Origin: Hungatella hathewayi
GTDB taxonomy: Bacteria; Bacillota; Clostridia; Lachnospirales; Lachnospiraceae
Length of the DNA: 64,000 bases
Direction: 5' to 3'
NCBI GenBank assembly: GCA_025149285.1
Contig: CP102274.1
Coordinates: forward strand, 3,188,001 to 3,252,000
Each line of letters starts with the position of its first letter. Within the stretch, counting starts at the first letter, position 1. The position numbers and the translations under genes are program-made. Below, in pieces: positions 35,115-44,286 of the stretch. A model generated the notes under the pieces. That model saw only the letters and a program-made list of their open reading frames with translations, was not told the origin of the DNA and searched no databases.

Positions 35115-36785
35115 GTGGGTATGAAGTATATAGACGGAGAGATGCTGAAGAAAGCATTTTTGGCCGGTGCAAAAGGATTGGAAGCTAAGAAGGAATGGAT
35201 CAATGAACTCAACGTATTCCCCGTTCCGGACGGGGATACGGGTACGAATATGACGATGACCATCATGTCGGCGGCAAGAGAAGTGGCGGCCATCGAACAT
35301 CCGGACATGGAATCTCTGGCAAAGGCCATTTCTTCCGGCTCATTAAGAGGCGCCCGCGGCAACTCCGGCGTTATTCTTTCCCAGCTTTTCAGAGGCTTTA
35401 CAAAAGAAATAAAGACGGTGGATAAGATCACGACCACAACGCTTGCGAATTCCTTCGTCAGGGCGACGGAGACGGCTTATAAGGCCGTTATGAAGCCGAA
35501 GGAGGGAACGATCCTGACTGTCGCCAAGGGAATGGCCGACAAGGCCGTGGAACTGGTGACGGAGACGGAGGATATCATCGAATTCTGTCAGAAGGTGATT
35601 GAACACGGCGATTACGTGCTGAGCCAGACGCCGGAGATGCTGCCCGTTCTGAAGCAGGCCGGTGTCGTCGATTCCGGCGGACAGGGCCTTATGCAGGTCG
35701 TAAAGAGCGCTCTGGACTGTCTGATGGGCAAGGAACTGGATTTATCCGTAGAAGGCGTTAAGAGTGCTGCAGGCGTATCCGGCGGTGCTGCTGTGACCGA
35801 TGATTTCGATATCAGGTTCGGCTACTGCACCGAATTTATTGTAAATCTGGAAAAGCCTTACGACGAGAAGAGCGAACACGATTTTAAGGGATATTTAGAG
35901 TCTATCGGCGATTCCATCGTTGTCGTTTCCGACGACGATATCGTCAAGGTTCACGTCCATACCAATGATCCGGGACTTGCGATCCAGAAGGCATTGACCT
36001 ACGGCTCCCTGTCACGCATGAAGATTGATAACATGAGGGAAGAGCATCAGGAAAAGCTGATCAAGGATTCAGAGAAGCTGGCTGCTGCACAGAAAGAGGC
36101 AAAAGAGAAGGACGCGGGGCCGAGAAAGCCTTACGGATTCATCTCCGTATCAGTGGGAGAGGGGCTTGACGAGATCTTTAAGGGAATCGGAGCCGACTAC
36201 CTCATCCAGGGCGGCCAGACCATGAATCCCAGTACTGAAGATATGTTAAATGCCATCGACCGGGTAAACGCCGATACCGTTTATATCCTTCCGAATAACA
36301 AGAACATCATTCTTGCGGCAGAACAGGCCAAAAAGCTTACAAAGGATAAGCATGTCATCGTAATCCCGTCCAGGACGATCCCACAGGGAATTACCGCTCT
36401 GATCAACTTCGCTCCCGATTTATCCGCGGAAGAGAACGAGAAGGTGATGACCGAGGAGATGCAGCGCGTAAAGACCGGCCAGATTACGTATGCGGTGCGC
36501 AATACCACGATTGATGACATCGAGATCACCGAGGGTGACATTATGGCTCTCGGAGACCACGGAATCCTGGCGGCCGGGAAAGCCATTGAGCAGACGGCTC
36601 TGGAATCCATGAAGTCCATGGTGGATGAAGAATCTGAGCTGATTACCATCTATTACGGCGCAGATGTGTCAGAAGAAGATGCAGAAACACTTCGCGAAAA
36701 GGCTGAGGATTCCTTCGGCGACTGTGAAGTAGAGCTGCATCCGGGCGGTCAGCCAATCTACTATTATCTGATATCCGTAGAGTAG
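35115..36785 (+). CDS. DAK2 domain protein YloV (fatty acid kinase FakA-like)
   Basis: The 556 residues include an N-terminal DAK2 domain with NVFPVPDGDTGTNM (33-46), whose aspartates bind Mg-ATP as in dihydroxyacetone kinase, then SGGQGLM, and a C-terminal DegV-like region. This is the architecture of FakA, the ATP-binding subunit that phosphorylates fatty acids carried by FakB (DegV) proteins. GTG at 35115 is chosen: AGGAGG (35100-35105) is nine bases away, while the next ATG (35121) would be fifteen away. It lies right after asp23 and before recG. Confidence 0.92.
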   Translation: MGMKYIDGEMLKKAFLAGAKGLEAKKEWINELNVFPVPDGDTGTNMTMTIMSAAREVAAIEHPDMESLAKAISSGSLRGARGNSGVILSQLFRGFTKEIKTVDKITTTTLANSFVRATETAYKAVMKPKEGTILTVAKGMADKAVELVTETEDIIEFCQKVIEHGDYVLSQTPEMLPVLKQAGVVDSGGQGLMQVVKSALDCLMGKELDLSVEGVKSAAGVSGGAAVTDDFDIRFGYCTEFIVNLEKPYDEKSEHDFKGYLESIGDSIVVVSDDDIVKVHVHTNDPGLAIQKALTYGSLSRMKIDNMREEHQEKLIKDSEKLAAAQKEAKEKDAGPRKPYGFISVSVGEGLDEIFKGIGADYLIQGGQTMNPSTEDMLNAIDRVNADTVYILPNNKNIILAAEQAKKLTKDKHVIVIPSRTIPQGITALINFAPDLSAEENEKVMTEEMQRVKTGQITYAVRNTTIDDIEITEGDIMALGDHGILAAGKAIEQTALESMKSMVDEESELITIYYGADVSEEDAETLREKAEDSFGDCEVELHPGGQPIYYYLISVE

Positions 36786-36806
36786 AACAGAAGAAACAGA
36801 ATTAGC

Positions 36807-36837
36807 TCCCGGGCAGACGAACTGTCCGGGAACTTTT
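36807..36837 (+). terminator. Probable terminator between yloV and recG
   Basis: Stem 36807-36816 with 36822-36831 (10 bp, one G-T wobble), 5-nt loop, then ACTTTT. The short T-run suggests incomplete termination; recG is 38 bp further on. Confidence 0.65.
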
Positions 36838-36874
36838 ACTGTATTGTATATATGATGTGAAAGGTGAAGGAAAC

Positions 36875-38926
36875 ATGAATCGACAACCGCTTGATAGCTT
36901 AAAGGGCATCGGTGAAAAGACAGGCAGGCTGTTTGCAAAGCTGGGGATTGAAACCGTGGATGAACTGCTGGAATACTATCCCCGGGCCTACGACGCCTGC
37001 GAGGAGCCGGTGTCCGTCGGCGAGCTGAAGCCGGATACCGTGATGGCGGTCTCCGGAGTGCTGTTTAAGAGCGCGGAGGTGAAGCGTTACAGCCATATTC
37101 AGGTGATTACCACCATGATCCGGGACATTACCGGCTCCCTGACGCTTACCTGGTACAATATGCCCTATCTGCACGCCACCTTAAAGGCCGGTATGCGCGC
37201 CGTATTCCGCGGACGCGTGGTTAAGAAGAACGGCCGCCTTACGATGGAACAGCCGGAGATCTTTCTGGGAGATGCCTACGGAGAGGTCATTCATTCCATG
37301 CAGCCCATCTACGGACAGACAAAGGGACTTCCCAACAAGACCATTGTGCGGGCAGTGAAACAGGCGCTGTCGGCAAGACAGATGGTCCGCGATTACATGC
37401 CCCTGGATTTGCGGATTCGCCATGAACTGGCAGAATATAATTTTGCCATCGAGCATATTCATTTTCCCACAGACCGGACAGAACTTCTTTTTGCCAGAAA
37501 GCGCCTCGTTTTCGATGAGTTTTTCCTGTTTCTCATGGCGGTGCGCCGCCTAAAGGACAGGCGTGTGGACCGGGAAAGCCATTTTCCGATGAAGCCATCC
37601 GATGAAGTGATGAGACTTGTAAAAAATCTCCCCTACGCGCTGACCAATGCGCAAAACAAAGTACTGACGGAAGTATTTCGCGATATGACCGGCAAAAAGG
37701 TGATGAACCGGTTAATTCAGGGAGATGTGGGCTCCGGTAAAACCATAATCGCCGTCCTCGCTCTGCTGGAGACCGCCTGCAACGGGTTTCAGGGTGCTCT
37801 TATGGTGCCGACGGAGGTTCTTGCGCGTCAGCACTACGAGTCCATGCTCTCCCTGTTTGAAGAAAACGGCATTGAGAAACAGGTCGTGCTGGTAACCGGC
37901 TCCATGACGGCAAAGGAGAAGCGTACTGCTTACGAAAAGATCGCCTCCCATGAGGCGGATATCATCGTTGGAACCCATGCGCTCATACAGGAAAAGGTAG
38001 TCTACGATAAGCTTGCCCTCGTCATCACCGACGAACAGCACCGCTTCGGCGTCAGCCAGCGTGAGATGCTGGGAGACAAGGGGGATGAGCCCCACATACT
38101 CGTTATGAGTGCGACGCCGATTCCCAGGACTCTGGCTATTATCATCTACGGCGATCTCGATATCTCCATTATCGATGAGCTGCCGGCCAACCGGCTTCCT
38201 ATTAAGAACTGTGTCGTAGACACCAGCTACCGCAGCACGGCATACTCCTTTATAAAGGGAGAGGTGGCCGCCGGGCGCCAGGCCTACGTGATCTGTCCTA
38301 TGGTAGAGGCCAGTGAGATGATTGAGGCGGAGAACGTTCTCGATTACTCCAAAAAGCTTCAGAGCGCACTTCCGGGAATTTCAGTAGAATACCTTCACGG
38401 CAAGATGAAGGCCAGGGAGAAAAACGCAATTATGGAACGGTTTGCCGCAGGGGAGATTAAGGTTCTTGTCTCCACCACAGTCGTGGAAGTGGGAGTTAAC
38501 GTTCCCAACGCCACCGTGATGATGATTGAAAATGCGGAGCGCTTCGGACTGGCCCAGCTCCACCAGCTTCGGGGCCGTGTAGGGCGTGGAAAGCACCAGT
38601 CCTACTGCATTCTCGTGGATGGTTCCGGTCAGGAAGGAACCAGGGAGCGTCTGACCATATTGAGTAAATCCAATGACGGATTTTACATCGCCTCCGAGGA
38701 TTTAAAGCTGCGGGGGCCGGGAGATATCTTCGGACTCAGACAGAGCGGAGACTTGGAGTTTAAGCTGGCCGATATCTTTACCGATGCCAACATCTTAAAG
38801 ACCGTATCCGAAGAGGTCAACCGTCTGCTTGACGAAGATCCGGAACTCACCTCAGAGGAGCATATTGAGCTGGGAAAAAAACTCAGCCTTTATTTGGAGA
38901 AAAGCTATGACAAGCTGAATCTGTAA
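36875..38926 (+). CDS. recG: ATP-dependent DNA helicase RecG
   Basis: Branch-migration helicase that remodels stalled forks. The 683 residues begin with the wedge/OB domain (MNRQPLDSLKGIGEKTGRLF), followed by motif I GDVGSGKT (283-290), motif II DEQH (386-389), motif III SATPIPRT and motif VI QLRGRVGRG. The start is at 36875, with AGGTGAAGG upstream; an ATG at 36857 is in frame but lacks one. Intergenic spacing to yloV is 89 bp. Position after yloV is a common Firmicute order. Confidence 0.96.
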   Translation: MNRQPLDSLKGIGEKTGRLFAKLGIETVDELLEYYPRAYDACEEPVSVGELKPDTVMAVSGVLFKSAEVKRYSHIQVITTMIRDITGSLTLTWYNMPYLHATLKAGMRAVFRGRVVKKNGRLTMEQPEIFLGDAYGEVIHSMQPIYGQTKGLPNKTIVRAVKQALSARQMVRDYMPLDLRIRHELAEYNFAIEHIHFPTDRTELLFARKRLVFDEFFLFLMAVRRLKDRRVDRESHFPMKPSDEVMRLVKNLPYALTNAQNKVLTEVFRDMTGKKVMNRLIQGDVGSGKTIIAVLALLETACNGFQGALMVPTEVLARQHYESMLSLFEENGIEKQVVLVTGSMTAKEKRTAYEKIASHEADIIVGTHALIQEKVVYDKLALVITDEQHRFGVSQREMLGDKGDEPHILVMSATPIPRTLAIIIYGDLDISIIDELPANRLPIKNCVVDTSYRSTAYSFIKGEVAAGRQAYVICPMVEASEMIEAENVLDYSKKLQSALPGISVEYLHGKMKAREKNAIMERFAAGEIKVLVSTTVVEVGVNVPNATVMMIENAERFGLAQLHQLRGRVGRGKHQSYCILVDGSGQEGTRERLTILSKSNDGFYIASEDLKLRGPGDIFGLRQSGDLEFKLADIFTDANILKTVSEEVNRLLDEDPELTSEEHIELGKKLSLYLEKSYDKLNL

Positions 38927-38934
38927 ATACAGGG

Positions 38935-38963
38935 TTGAAATTAACAGGGCAGCATGGTAAACT
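38935..38963 (+). promoter_or_regulatory. Possible promoter of the DUF975 gene
   Basis: -35 TTGAAA (38935-38940), 17-bp spacer, -10 TAAACT (38958-38963), 52 bp before the start codon. The -10 box matches TATAAT at four of six positions, so this is tentative. Confidence 0.4.
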
Positions 38964-39014
38964 TATGTTGTTAAAAATATAACGGCATCTGTCTTACAAT
39001 TAAGGAGGGCTTAT

Positions 39015-39707
39015 ATGAACAGACAGGAGTTAAAATTTGATGCAAAGGAAAAGATGCGGCAGGCGGCTGTAAATCCCTATGTGGTTACCATCATCATGGG
39101 AGTCATCATCGTTATTATGTCTGTTGTTCAGGTGGTTCTCAATGTCTGGGGTGAACTCATCTCCTCGGGAACTGCCGTCAGCGGAGGAGAATTCAGTACA
39201 TACATCGTTTCCTCCATTGTATTTTTTGTTGTTTACTTATTGATCAGTACAATTCTGCAGTTTGGTTACAGCTCCTACTGTTTGAAGGTGGCGAACCGGG
39301 ACAGTTCCATGTCCTACGGGGATTTGTTTTCGTCGCTGAAATATCTGCTGAAGGCCATCGGACTGACGCTTATGATCTCAATATTTGTTATGCTGTGGTG
39401 TCTGCTGCTGATTATACCGGGTATCATTGCTGCGTACCGTTATTCCCAGGCCATCTTTATCATGGTTGAGAATCCCGATAAAGGAGTAATGCAGTGTATC
39501 CGTGAAAGCAAAGAGATGATGGCTGGGCACAAGATGGAATACTTCATTTTAGAAATCTCTTTCTTCTTCTGGATGCTGCTGGGCAGTGTTACCTGCGGTC
39601 TGGCGTACATCTACGTCTATCCGTATATGACGGTTACGTTTGCCAATTACTATAACCGCTTAAAGCCGGTGTCCGTGGTTTACGAGGATGCAGGAACCAC
39701 ATATTAA
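39015..39707 (+). CDS. DUF975 family membrane protein
   Basis: Membrane protein of 230 residues with about five hydrophobic segments. The features SSYCLKVANRDSSMSYGDLF, the central LLIIPGIIAAYRYSQAIFIMVENP and the downstream SKEMMAGHKMEYFILEISFF are those of DUF975. Members occur widely in Firmicutes with no established biochemical function. AAGGAGG precedes the start. Monocistronic: a terminator follows at 39735. Confidence 0.88.
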   Translation: MNRQELKFDAKEKMRQAAVNPYVVTIIMGVIIVIMSVVQVVLNVWGELISSGTAVSGGEFSTYIVSSIVFFVVYLLISTILQFGYSSYCLKVANRDSSMSYGDLFSSLKYLLKAIGLTLMISIFVMLWCLLLIIPGIIAAYRYSQAIFIMVENPDKGVMQCIRESKEMMAGHKMEYFILEISFFFWMLLGSVTCGLAYIYVYPYMTVTFANYYNRLKPVSVVYEDAGTTY

Positions 39708-39734
39708 CTGAATCACAGGAAAACAGGAAAAATG

Positions 39735-39769
39735 ACCGCCTCTTTATCCGGAAAGAGGCGGTTCTTCTT
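39735..39769 (+). terminator. Terminator after the DUF975 gene
   Basis: 11-bp perfect stem (39735-39745 with 39752-39762), 6-nt loop, then TTCTTCTT. Confidence 0.85.
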
Positions 39770-39841
39770 GTATGCCTGCGGTTAATTTGATAAAATAACA
39801 GGAAAGATCATCAGATCCAATTTATGGTGGGAGGCGCTGGG

Positions 39842-40780
39842 ATGAAAGAAGCGATCGAAGCAATTAAGACAAATATCGGACGGGTACTGGTTGGAAAAGA
39901 AGAGGTGACGGACTGCCTTCTCTCTGCGATTCTGGCAGGCGGCCACGTACTTTTGGAGGATGTTCCCGGAACGGGCAAGACCATTCTGGCAAAATCTCTG
40001 GCGAAGAGCATGGAGCTTTCCTTTTCGAGGGTACAGTTTACGCCGGACCTGCTGCCGTCTGATATCACCGGTCTCAACTATTACAACCAGAAGGAGGGTG
40101 AATTCGTCTTTCGCAGAGGCCCCGTGTTTACGAATCTGCTTCTTGCTGATGAGATCAACCGGGCCACGCCCAGGACACAGTCCAGTCTGCTGGAGTGTAT
40201 GGAGGAGCATCAGGTCACCATCGACGGGGAGACAAAGAAGCTGGAAGAGCCGTTTTTCGTCATCGCAACCCAGAACCCCATCGAGACAGCGGGGACGTAT
40301 CCGCTCCCTGAGGCCCAGTTAGACCGTTTTCTGATGCAGATTCCCATGGGACTTCCCGACGCAGCGGAGGAGAGGCAGATTCTTGAGCGTTTTGGCAGAG
40401 AGAATCCCTATGACAGCCTCACCGCCGTCTGTGACCGGGAGACACTGCTGGCGCTGATGAAGGAGGCGGAAGCGGTATACGTCCATCCGCAGCTGATGGA
40501 TTATCTCGTCGAACTGGTTCTCGCTACCAGAAAGCACGGAGAAGTGGAAGGGGGCGTCAGCCCGCGCGGCAGCCTCGCCTTTTACCGGGCTGTCCGGGCC
40601 TATGCCCTGGTGAAGGGGCGGGACTACGTGGTTCCTGAGGATATAAAGGCGCTGGCCGTTCCCGTCCTGGCCCACAGGCTGGTTCTCGCCAGGACTCTGA
40701 CCGGAAGAAGCACGGGCCGCCAGGTGATTGAACAGATTTTAAATACCGTCTTTGTACCTACAGAGGAGTGGAATGTATAA
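39842..40780 (+). CDS. MoxR-family AAA+ ATPase
   Basis: The 312 residues show Walker A PGTGKT (42-47), Walker B LLADEINR (D103, E104), sensor-1-type ATQNP, and the C-terminal lid with SPRGSLAFYRAVRAYAL. MoxR proteins are thought to act as chaperones for partner proteins with von Willebrand or DUF58 domains. GGGAGG lies upstream of the ATG at 39842; an in-frame ATG at 39824 lacks one. It is followed without spacing by a DUF58 gene, the usual partner. Confidence 0.92.
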   Translation: MKEAIEAIKTNIGRVLVGKEEVTDCLLSAILAGGHVLLEDVPGTGKTILAKSLAKSMELSFSRVQFTPDLLPSDITGLNYYNQKEGEFVFRRGPVFTNLLLADEINRATPRTQSSLLECMEEHQVTIDGETKKLEEPFFVIATQNPIETAGTYPLPEAQLDRFLMQIPMGLPDAAEERQILERFGRENPYDSLTAVCDRETLLALMKEAEAVYVHPQLMDYLVELVLATRKHGEVEGGVSPRGSLAFYRAVRAYALVKGRDYVVPEDIKALAVPVLAHRLVLARTLTGRSTGRQVIEQILNTVFVPTEEWNV

Positions 40781-41914
40781 ATGGAACTGATCCTCATGGC
40801 CCTTGGGGCCTGTATTCTCTACGTTCTTCAGCGCGCCCTGTACGAGCGGTTCTGGAAGAAAGGACTGACTGCGGATGCAGCGTTTCAGGACAATCCTGCA
40901 GTCTGCGGCAGCGAGGCATATCTCCTTGAAACTGTCATCAATGCGAAATTTCTTCCGCTTTCCATTCTGCGGGTAAAATTCCGCATCGGCAGGGAACTGG
41001 AATTCGTCACAGGAGAGAACTCCGCCGTATCCGACTATACGTACCGCAACGATGTTTTCTCGGTCTTCCCTTATCAGAAGATTACCAGAAAGCTTACGTT
41101 CCACTGCAGCAAACGCGGCTATTACGAGATCAAAAGTCTGGACCTGGTAAGCCACGATCTGTTCTTTTCCGGCCATCTCATCGAGACTCTGTCCCTGGAT
41201 TCTCATCTATACGTCTATCCGGCGGCAGCGGACGGCAGCCGTCTGAACGTACCGTTTCAGAAGATGATGGGTACCTGTTTATCGAGAAACAGGCTGGTTG
41301 CCGATCCCTTTGAGTTAAAGGGAATCCGGGAATATCAGACCTACGACTCCATGCACAGCGTGAACTGGAAGGCCACCGCCCGTACCGGAGCCTTAAAGGT
41401 CAACGTTCACGAGTCCACGGCAACACAGAATATCTTTCTGTTCCTGAATATGGATTCAGACTATCCGTGGGCGTCGGAGGCTCTCAGAGAGGAAGCCGTC
41501 TCAATCTGCGGATCTTTCATCGGCGCGTTTGTCTCAGAAGGAATTCCAACCGGATTTTTCAGCAACGGAATGGATGCCTTGATTGGGGAACCCTCCTTCG
41601 TTCCGGCCGGAGCGGGAGTGAGCCATGTCACCCGGTGTATGGAGGCGCTCAGCCGCCTCCGCTACGACATTCCGATGACTCCCTTTGAGACTCTTATGAG
41701 GGAATGCAGCCTGGAAAAGAAAGCGGAAGACTGTCTGTATATCATGATCTCATCCTGCAGACGGCCGGAGTTACAGACCGCATACCAGGAATTCTGCCGT
41801 TACAGCCCGGGCTCCTTATGGATTGCCCCGCTGCGGCCGGAGGACGAGGTGACGCTTTCCCTCTGTCCGGCTGCGCTTGCAATGAAGTGGGAGGTGCCTT
41901 ATGACAAAATTTAA
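40781..41914 (+). CDS. DUF58 domain protein
   Basis: The 377 residues begin with a hydrophobic N-terminal helix, then a beta-rich region (about 45-150), and the DUF58 core ELKGIREYQTYDSMHSVNWK (about 182-201). A vWA-like C-terminal part follows. In the MoxR/DUF58/DUF4129 arrangement these proteins are envelope-associated, often next to a transglutaminase-like protein. The start immediately follows the MoxR stop codon; AGAGGAG is 11 bases upstream. Function unproven. Confidence 0.88.
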   Translation: MELILMALGACILYVLQRALYERFWKKGLTADAAFQDNPAVCGSEAYLLETVINAKFLPLSILRVKFRIGRELEFVTGENSAVSDYTYRNDVFSVFPYQKITRKLTFHCSKRGYYEIKSLDLVSHDLFFSGHLIETLSLDSHLYVYPAAADGSRLNVPFQKMMGTCLSRNRLVADPFELKGIREYQTYDSMHSVNWKATARTGALKVNVHESTATQNIFLFLNMDSDYPWASEALREEAVSICGSFIGAFVSEGIPTGFFSNGMDALIGEPSFVPAGAGVSHVTRCMEALSRLRYDIPMTPFETLMRECSLEKKAEDCLYIMISSCRRPELQTAYQEFCRYSPGSLWIAPLRPEDEVTLSLCPAALAMKWEVPYDKI

Positions 41915-42836
41915 ATGGATCAACCGGTGGATTACCGCTGATTTAAGCGGAATCCATATCATGGCAGCCGTCCTCTGCGTCTTCCTGTATGGCGCAGGAT
42001 ACTTAATTCCAAGTTCCCGGCTTATGACCGCCGGATATGCCGGATTGTTTCTGACAATCCTTTTCTTTCTGCTCCATTTACAGCTCCACGCCTGTGACAA
42101 CTTTTTAAGCATGCACCCGTCGACGGATCATATCCCGAAATCACAGATGAAGCTGGTAAATGGGGTCTACATGGCGGTGTTTCTGGCTGCCGCGGGTGCT
42201 TTTATGGCGGTGTTCTCCTTACTCCGCGCAGACTGGCTGATCCATGGGATTCAGTCTGTCCTGACGGCGCTGCTTCGGTTTCTGGCCCATTTTCTTCCGG
42301 AAGCAGTAAATGAGCCGGTGGAATCCATGCCTGCAGGGAGTTTTATTCCGCCCGAGTTGGGAGAGGCGGCTGCGGGTCCCTCTCTTTTTGCAAAAATTCT
42401 GGATGCGGCTGTCACCGTCATCTCCGTCATAGTCCTGGTTATTCTCGCCGCCGCTTTGCTCAGACAGCTGTTCTTTCTGCTGCTCCGTTTCTTAAAGCCG
42501 AGAGAAGACGGGGATGAAAAGGAGTTTATAAAGCCTGCTGCCGTGTTCAGCAGAGCCGGGGCCCAGCGGACGAAGGAGACGCCTCTGTGGAGAGATTTTA
42601 CGATAGAGGGAAGAATCCGCAGAGCATATAAACGGGAGATTTTAAGAAGGCTTGCCGGAAGAAACCGTATTTCCCGTACGGAAACGCCGGAGGAGCTGGA
42701 GCAAAAAAGCGGCTTGCCGGAGGAGCCTTCCCTTTGTGCGGTCTATCATCAGGTATATGAGAAGGCGCGTTATGGAAAGGGATGCACCAAAGAAGATCTG
42801 GAGTGTTTGAAATACCAAAAGACATTGGAGGAATAG
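41901..42836 (+). CDS. Membrane protein with a DUF4129-like C-terminal domain
   Basis: The 311 residues contain four or five predicted membrane helices in the first two thirds, including a pair after residue 165. A cytoplasmic C-terminal domain (about 225-310) carries RIRRAYKREILRRLAGRNR, TPEELEQKSGLPE and VYHQVYEKARYGKG. The latter match the DUF4129 pattern, in which the domain follows membrane segments in transglutaminase-type proteins. No transglutaminase catalytic triad is visible, so this is a stripped-down partner. It overlaps the DUF58 gene by 14 bases and has a GGAGGTG site inside it. Confidence 0.8.
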   Translation: MTKFKWINRWITADLSGIHIMAAVLCVFLYGAGYLIPSSRLMTAGYAGLFLTILFFLLHLQLHACDNFLSMHPSTDHIPKSQMKLVNGVYMAVFLAAAGAFMAVFSLLRADWLIHGIQSVLTALLRFLAHFLPEAVNEPVESMPAGSFIPPELGEAAAGPSLFAKILDAAVTVISVIVLVILAAALLRQLFFLLLRFLKPREDGDEKEFIKPAAVFSRAGAQRTKETPLWRDFTIEGRIRRAYKREILRRLAGRNRISRTETPEELEQKSGLPEEPSLCAVYHQVYEKARYGKGCTKEDLECLKYQKTLEE

Positions 42837-42840
42837 AACT

Positions 42841-43455
42841 ATGAAGAGCGTATTAATTGGAATAGCAGGAGGCACCGGTTCAGGAAAATCTACCTTTACC
42901 AACCGGTTAAAGGATGCATTTCACGATGATATCGCTGTGCTTTATCATGACAATTACTATAAAAAACAGGATGGCATTCCCTTCGACGAACGAAAAAAGA
43001 TGAATTATGACCATCCGGAGGCCTTTGAGACAGAGCTTCTTCTGGATCAGCTGGCCGGGCTGAGGAACGGGAAAACCGTCCAATGTCCCGTGTACGATTA
43101 TTCCCGGCACAACCGGTCGGATCAGTTTTTAACGGTCCACCCGAAAAAGGTGATACTGGTGGAGGGAATCCTGGTCTTTGCCGACCAGAGGCTCCGCGAT
43201 ATGTTCGACATCAAGATTTTTGTGGAGGCGGATGCAGATGAACGGATTCTGCGGCGTGTGATCCGGGATGTCAAGGAACGGGGACGGGATATCGAAGGCG
43301 TGGTGGAACAGTATTTAACAACCGTCAAACCCATGCACTACCTGTACGTGGAACCGACCAAGCCGCTGGCGGATATTATCATAAACAGCGGAATGAACGA
43401 AGTTGCCTTCCAGCTGGTCCGGACATCGATTGAAAAAATACTGGGAGAGCCATAG
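42841..43455 (+). CDS. udk: Uridine kinase
   Basis: Phosphorylates uridine and cytidine to their monophosphates. The 204 residues have the P-loop GGTGSGKS (10-17), YHDNYYK, DHPEAFE, and the nucleoside-binding YDYSRHNR. This is the P-loop type of uridine kinase rather than the phosphoribosyltransferase fusion. GGAGGAA lies just before the start; the gap to the preceding gene is four bases, so it is in the same transcript as the MoxR cassette. Confidence 0.95.
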   Translation: MKSVLIGIAGGTGSGKSTFTNRLKDAFHDDIAVLYHDNYYKKQDGIPFDERKKMNYDHPEAFETELLLDQLAGLRNGKTVQCPVYDYSRHNRSDQFLTVHPKKVILVEGILVFADQRLRDMFDIKIFVEADADERILRRVIRDVKERGRDIEGVVEQYLTTVKPMHYLYVEPTKPLADIIINSGMNEVAFQLVRTSIEKILGEP

Positions 43456-43476
43456 AGTGATAGGAGGACACAGGCA

Positions 43477-43734
43477 ATGTTTTTCTGGCAGAAAAAAGAA
43501 GTTCTGGTTACATTTTCACTGAACGATTTTAACCGTGTAAAGGATATTCTGGCTGCAAATCATATCCCGTATGACTGGAGGACTGTACCGTCCTGCGGCC
43601 GCCGGGGCCGCAGGACGCTGGGGACTGCATTTATGGATGAATCCGTTTTGAGACAGTACTATCTTTATGTGTCGAAAAAGGAGTATGAGCGGGCACAATA
43701 TCTTGTACAGAACGTATTTGGGAGGCAGTCATGA
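43477..43734 (+). CDS. Uncharacterised 85-residue protein
   Basis: Small soluble protein, with LVTFSLNDFNRVKDILAANH at 10-29 and a C-terminal YYLYVSKKEYERAQYLVQNVF segment. This alternation of strand and helix is like a small ferredoxin-like (DUF2007-type) signalling domain, but I cannot confirm that. The middle encodes CGRRGRRTLG on a perfect 12-bp GC-rich inverted repeat. AGGAGG precedes the start, and its stop overlaps the next start by four bases. Confidence 0.6.
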   Translation: MFFWQKKEVLVTFSLNDFNRVKDILAANHIPYDWRTVPSCGRRGRRTLGTAFMDESVLRQYYLYVSKKEYERAQYLVQNVFGRQS

Positions 43735-44228
43735 ATCCTATCCCATTTCGTATAGAAAAAGCAGTTCCGAAAGATTACTCCTCAATCTGTTGCCTGATCG
43801 CTGAAGAGCACGCAATGCATGTATTAGCCCGTCCTGATGTATTTCAGCCATGCGATGAACTTTTGACAGTGGAAGAATATGAGGCCATGCAGAAAAATGA
43901 CTCATTTTTTCTGTTTACTGCCAAAACCATCGGTGATGAAACAGCAGGTCTCTGTTTTGCAAAACTGACCGAAACGGATTCCCCGCTGCTCCGCAAAAAG
44001 AAAATTCTGTATATAGAAGATTTTATTGTATCGGAATCTTTTCGTCGTCAGGGAATAGGCCGTATGCTGTATGCAAAAGTTAAAGAGACCGCAGCTTTGT
44101 CTGGAGCCTCCAGTGTGGAACTGACAGTCTGGAACTTTAACGAAAGCGCGGTTTCCTTTTACCGCGCATTAGGAATGCAGGTTCAATTTGCTCATATGGA
44201 AGAAAATATAAAGGAAAATCTCATATAA
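43731..44228 (+). CDS. GNAT family N-acetyltransferase
   Basis: The 165 residues have the acetyl-CoA binding motif A in RRQGIGRMLYAKVKE (about 105-119), preceded by the LYIEDFIVSESFR strand, and the C-terminal NFNESAVSFYRALGMQ. The acceptor substrate is unknown. Starts within the overlap ATGA at 43731; GGGAGG lies upstream. A strong, unusual promoter for the next gene begins four bases after its stop. Confidence 0.88.
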   Translation: MNPIPFRIEKAVPKDYSSICCLIAEEHAMHVLARPDVFQPCDELLTVEEYEAMQKNDSFFLFTAKTIGDETAGLCFAKLTETDSPLLRKKKILYIEDFIVSESFRRQGIGRMLYAKVKETAALSGASSVELTVWNFNESAVSFYRALGMQVQFAHMEENIKENLI

Positions 44229-44231
44229 GTC

Positions 44232-44262
44232 TTGACATTATACCCTGTATACCCCTTATTCT
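44232..44262 (+). promoter_or_regulatory. Long-spacer promoter of the MerR-fusion gene with a central dyad
   Basis: -35 TTGACA (44232-44237), 19-bp spacer, -10 TATTCT (44257-44262). A dyad TATAC-CCT-GTATA (44239-44251) sits in the spacer. A 19-bp spacer with a central dyad is the arrangement that MerR-family regulators are known to use, and the gene 24 bp downstream is a MerR protein, so autoregulation is likely. Confidence 0.65.
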
Positions 44263-44286
44263 GAGGCTGAAAGGAGGCGGAGTGCG

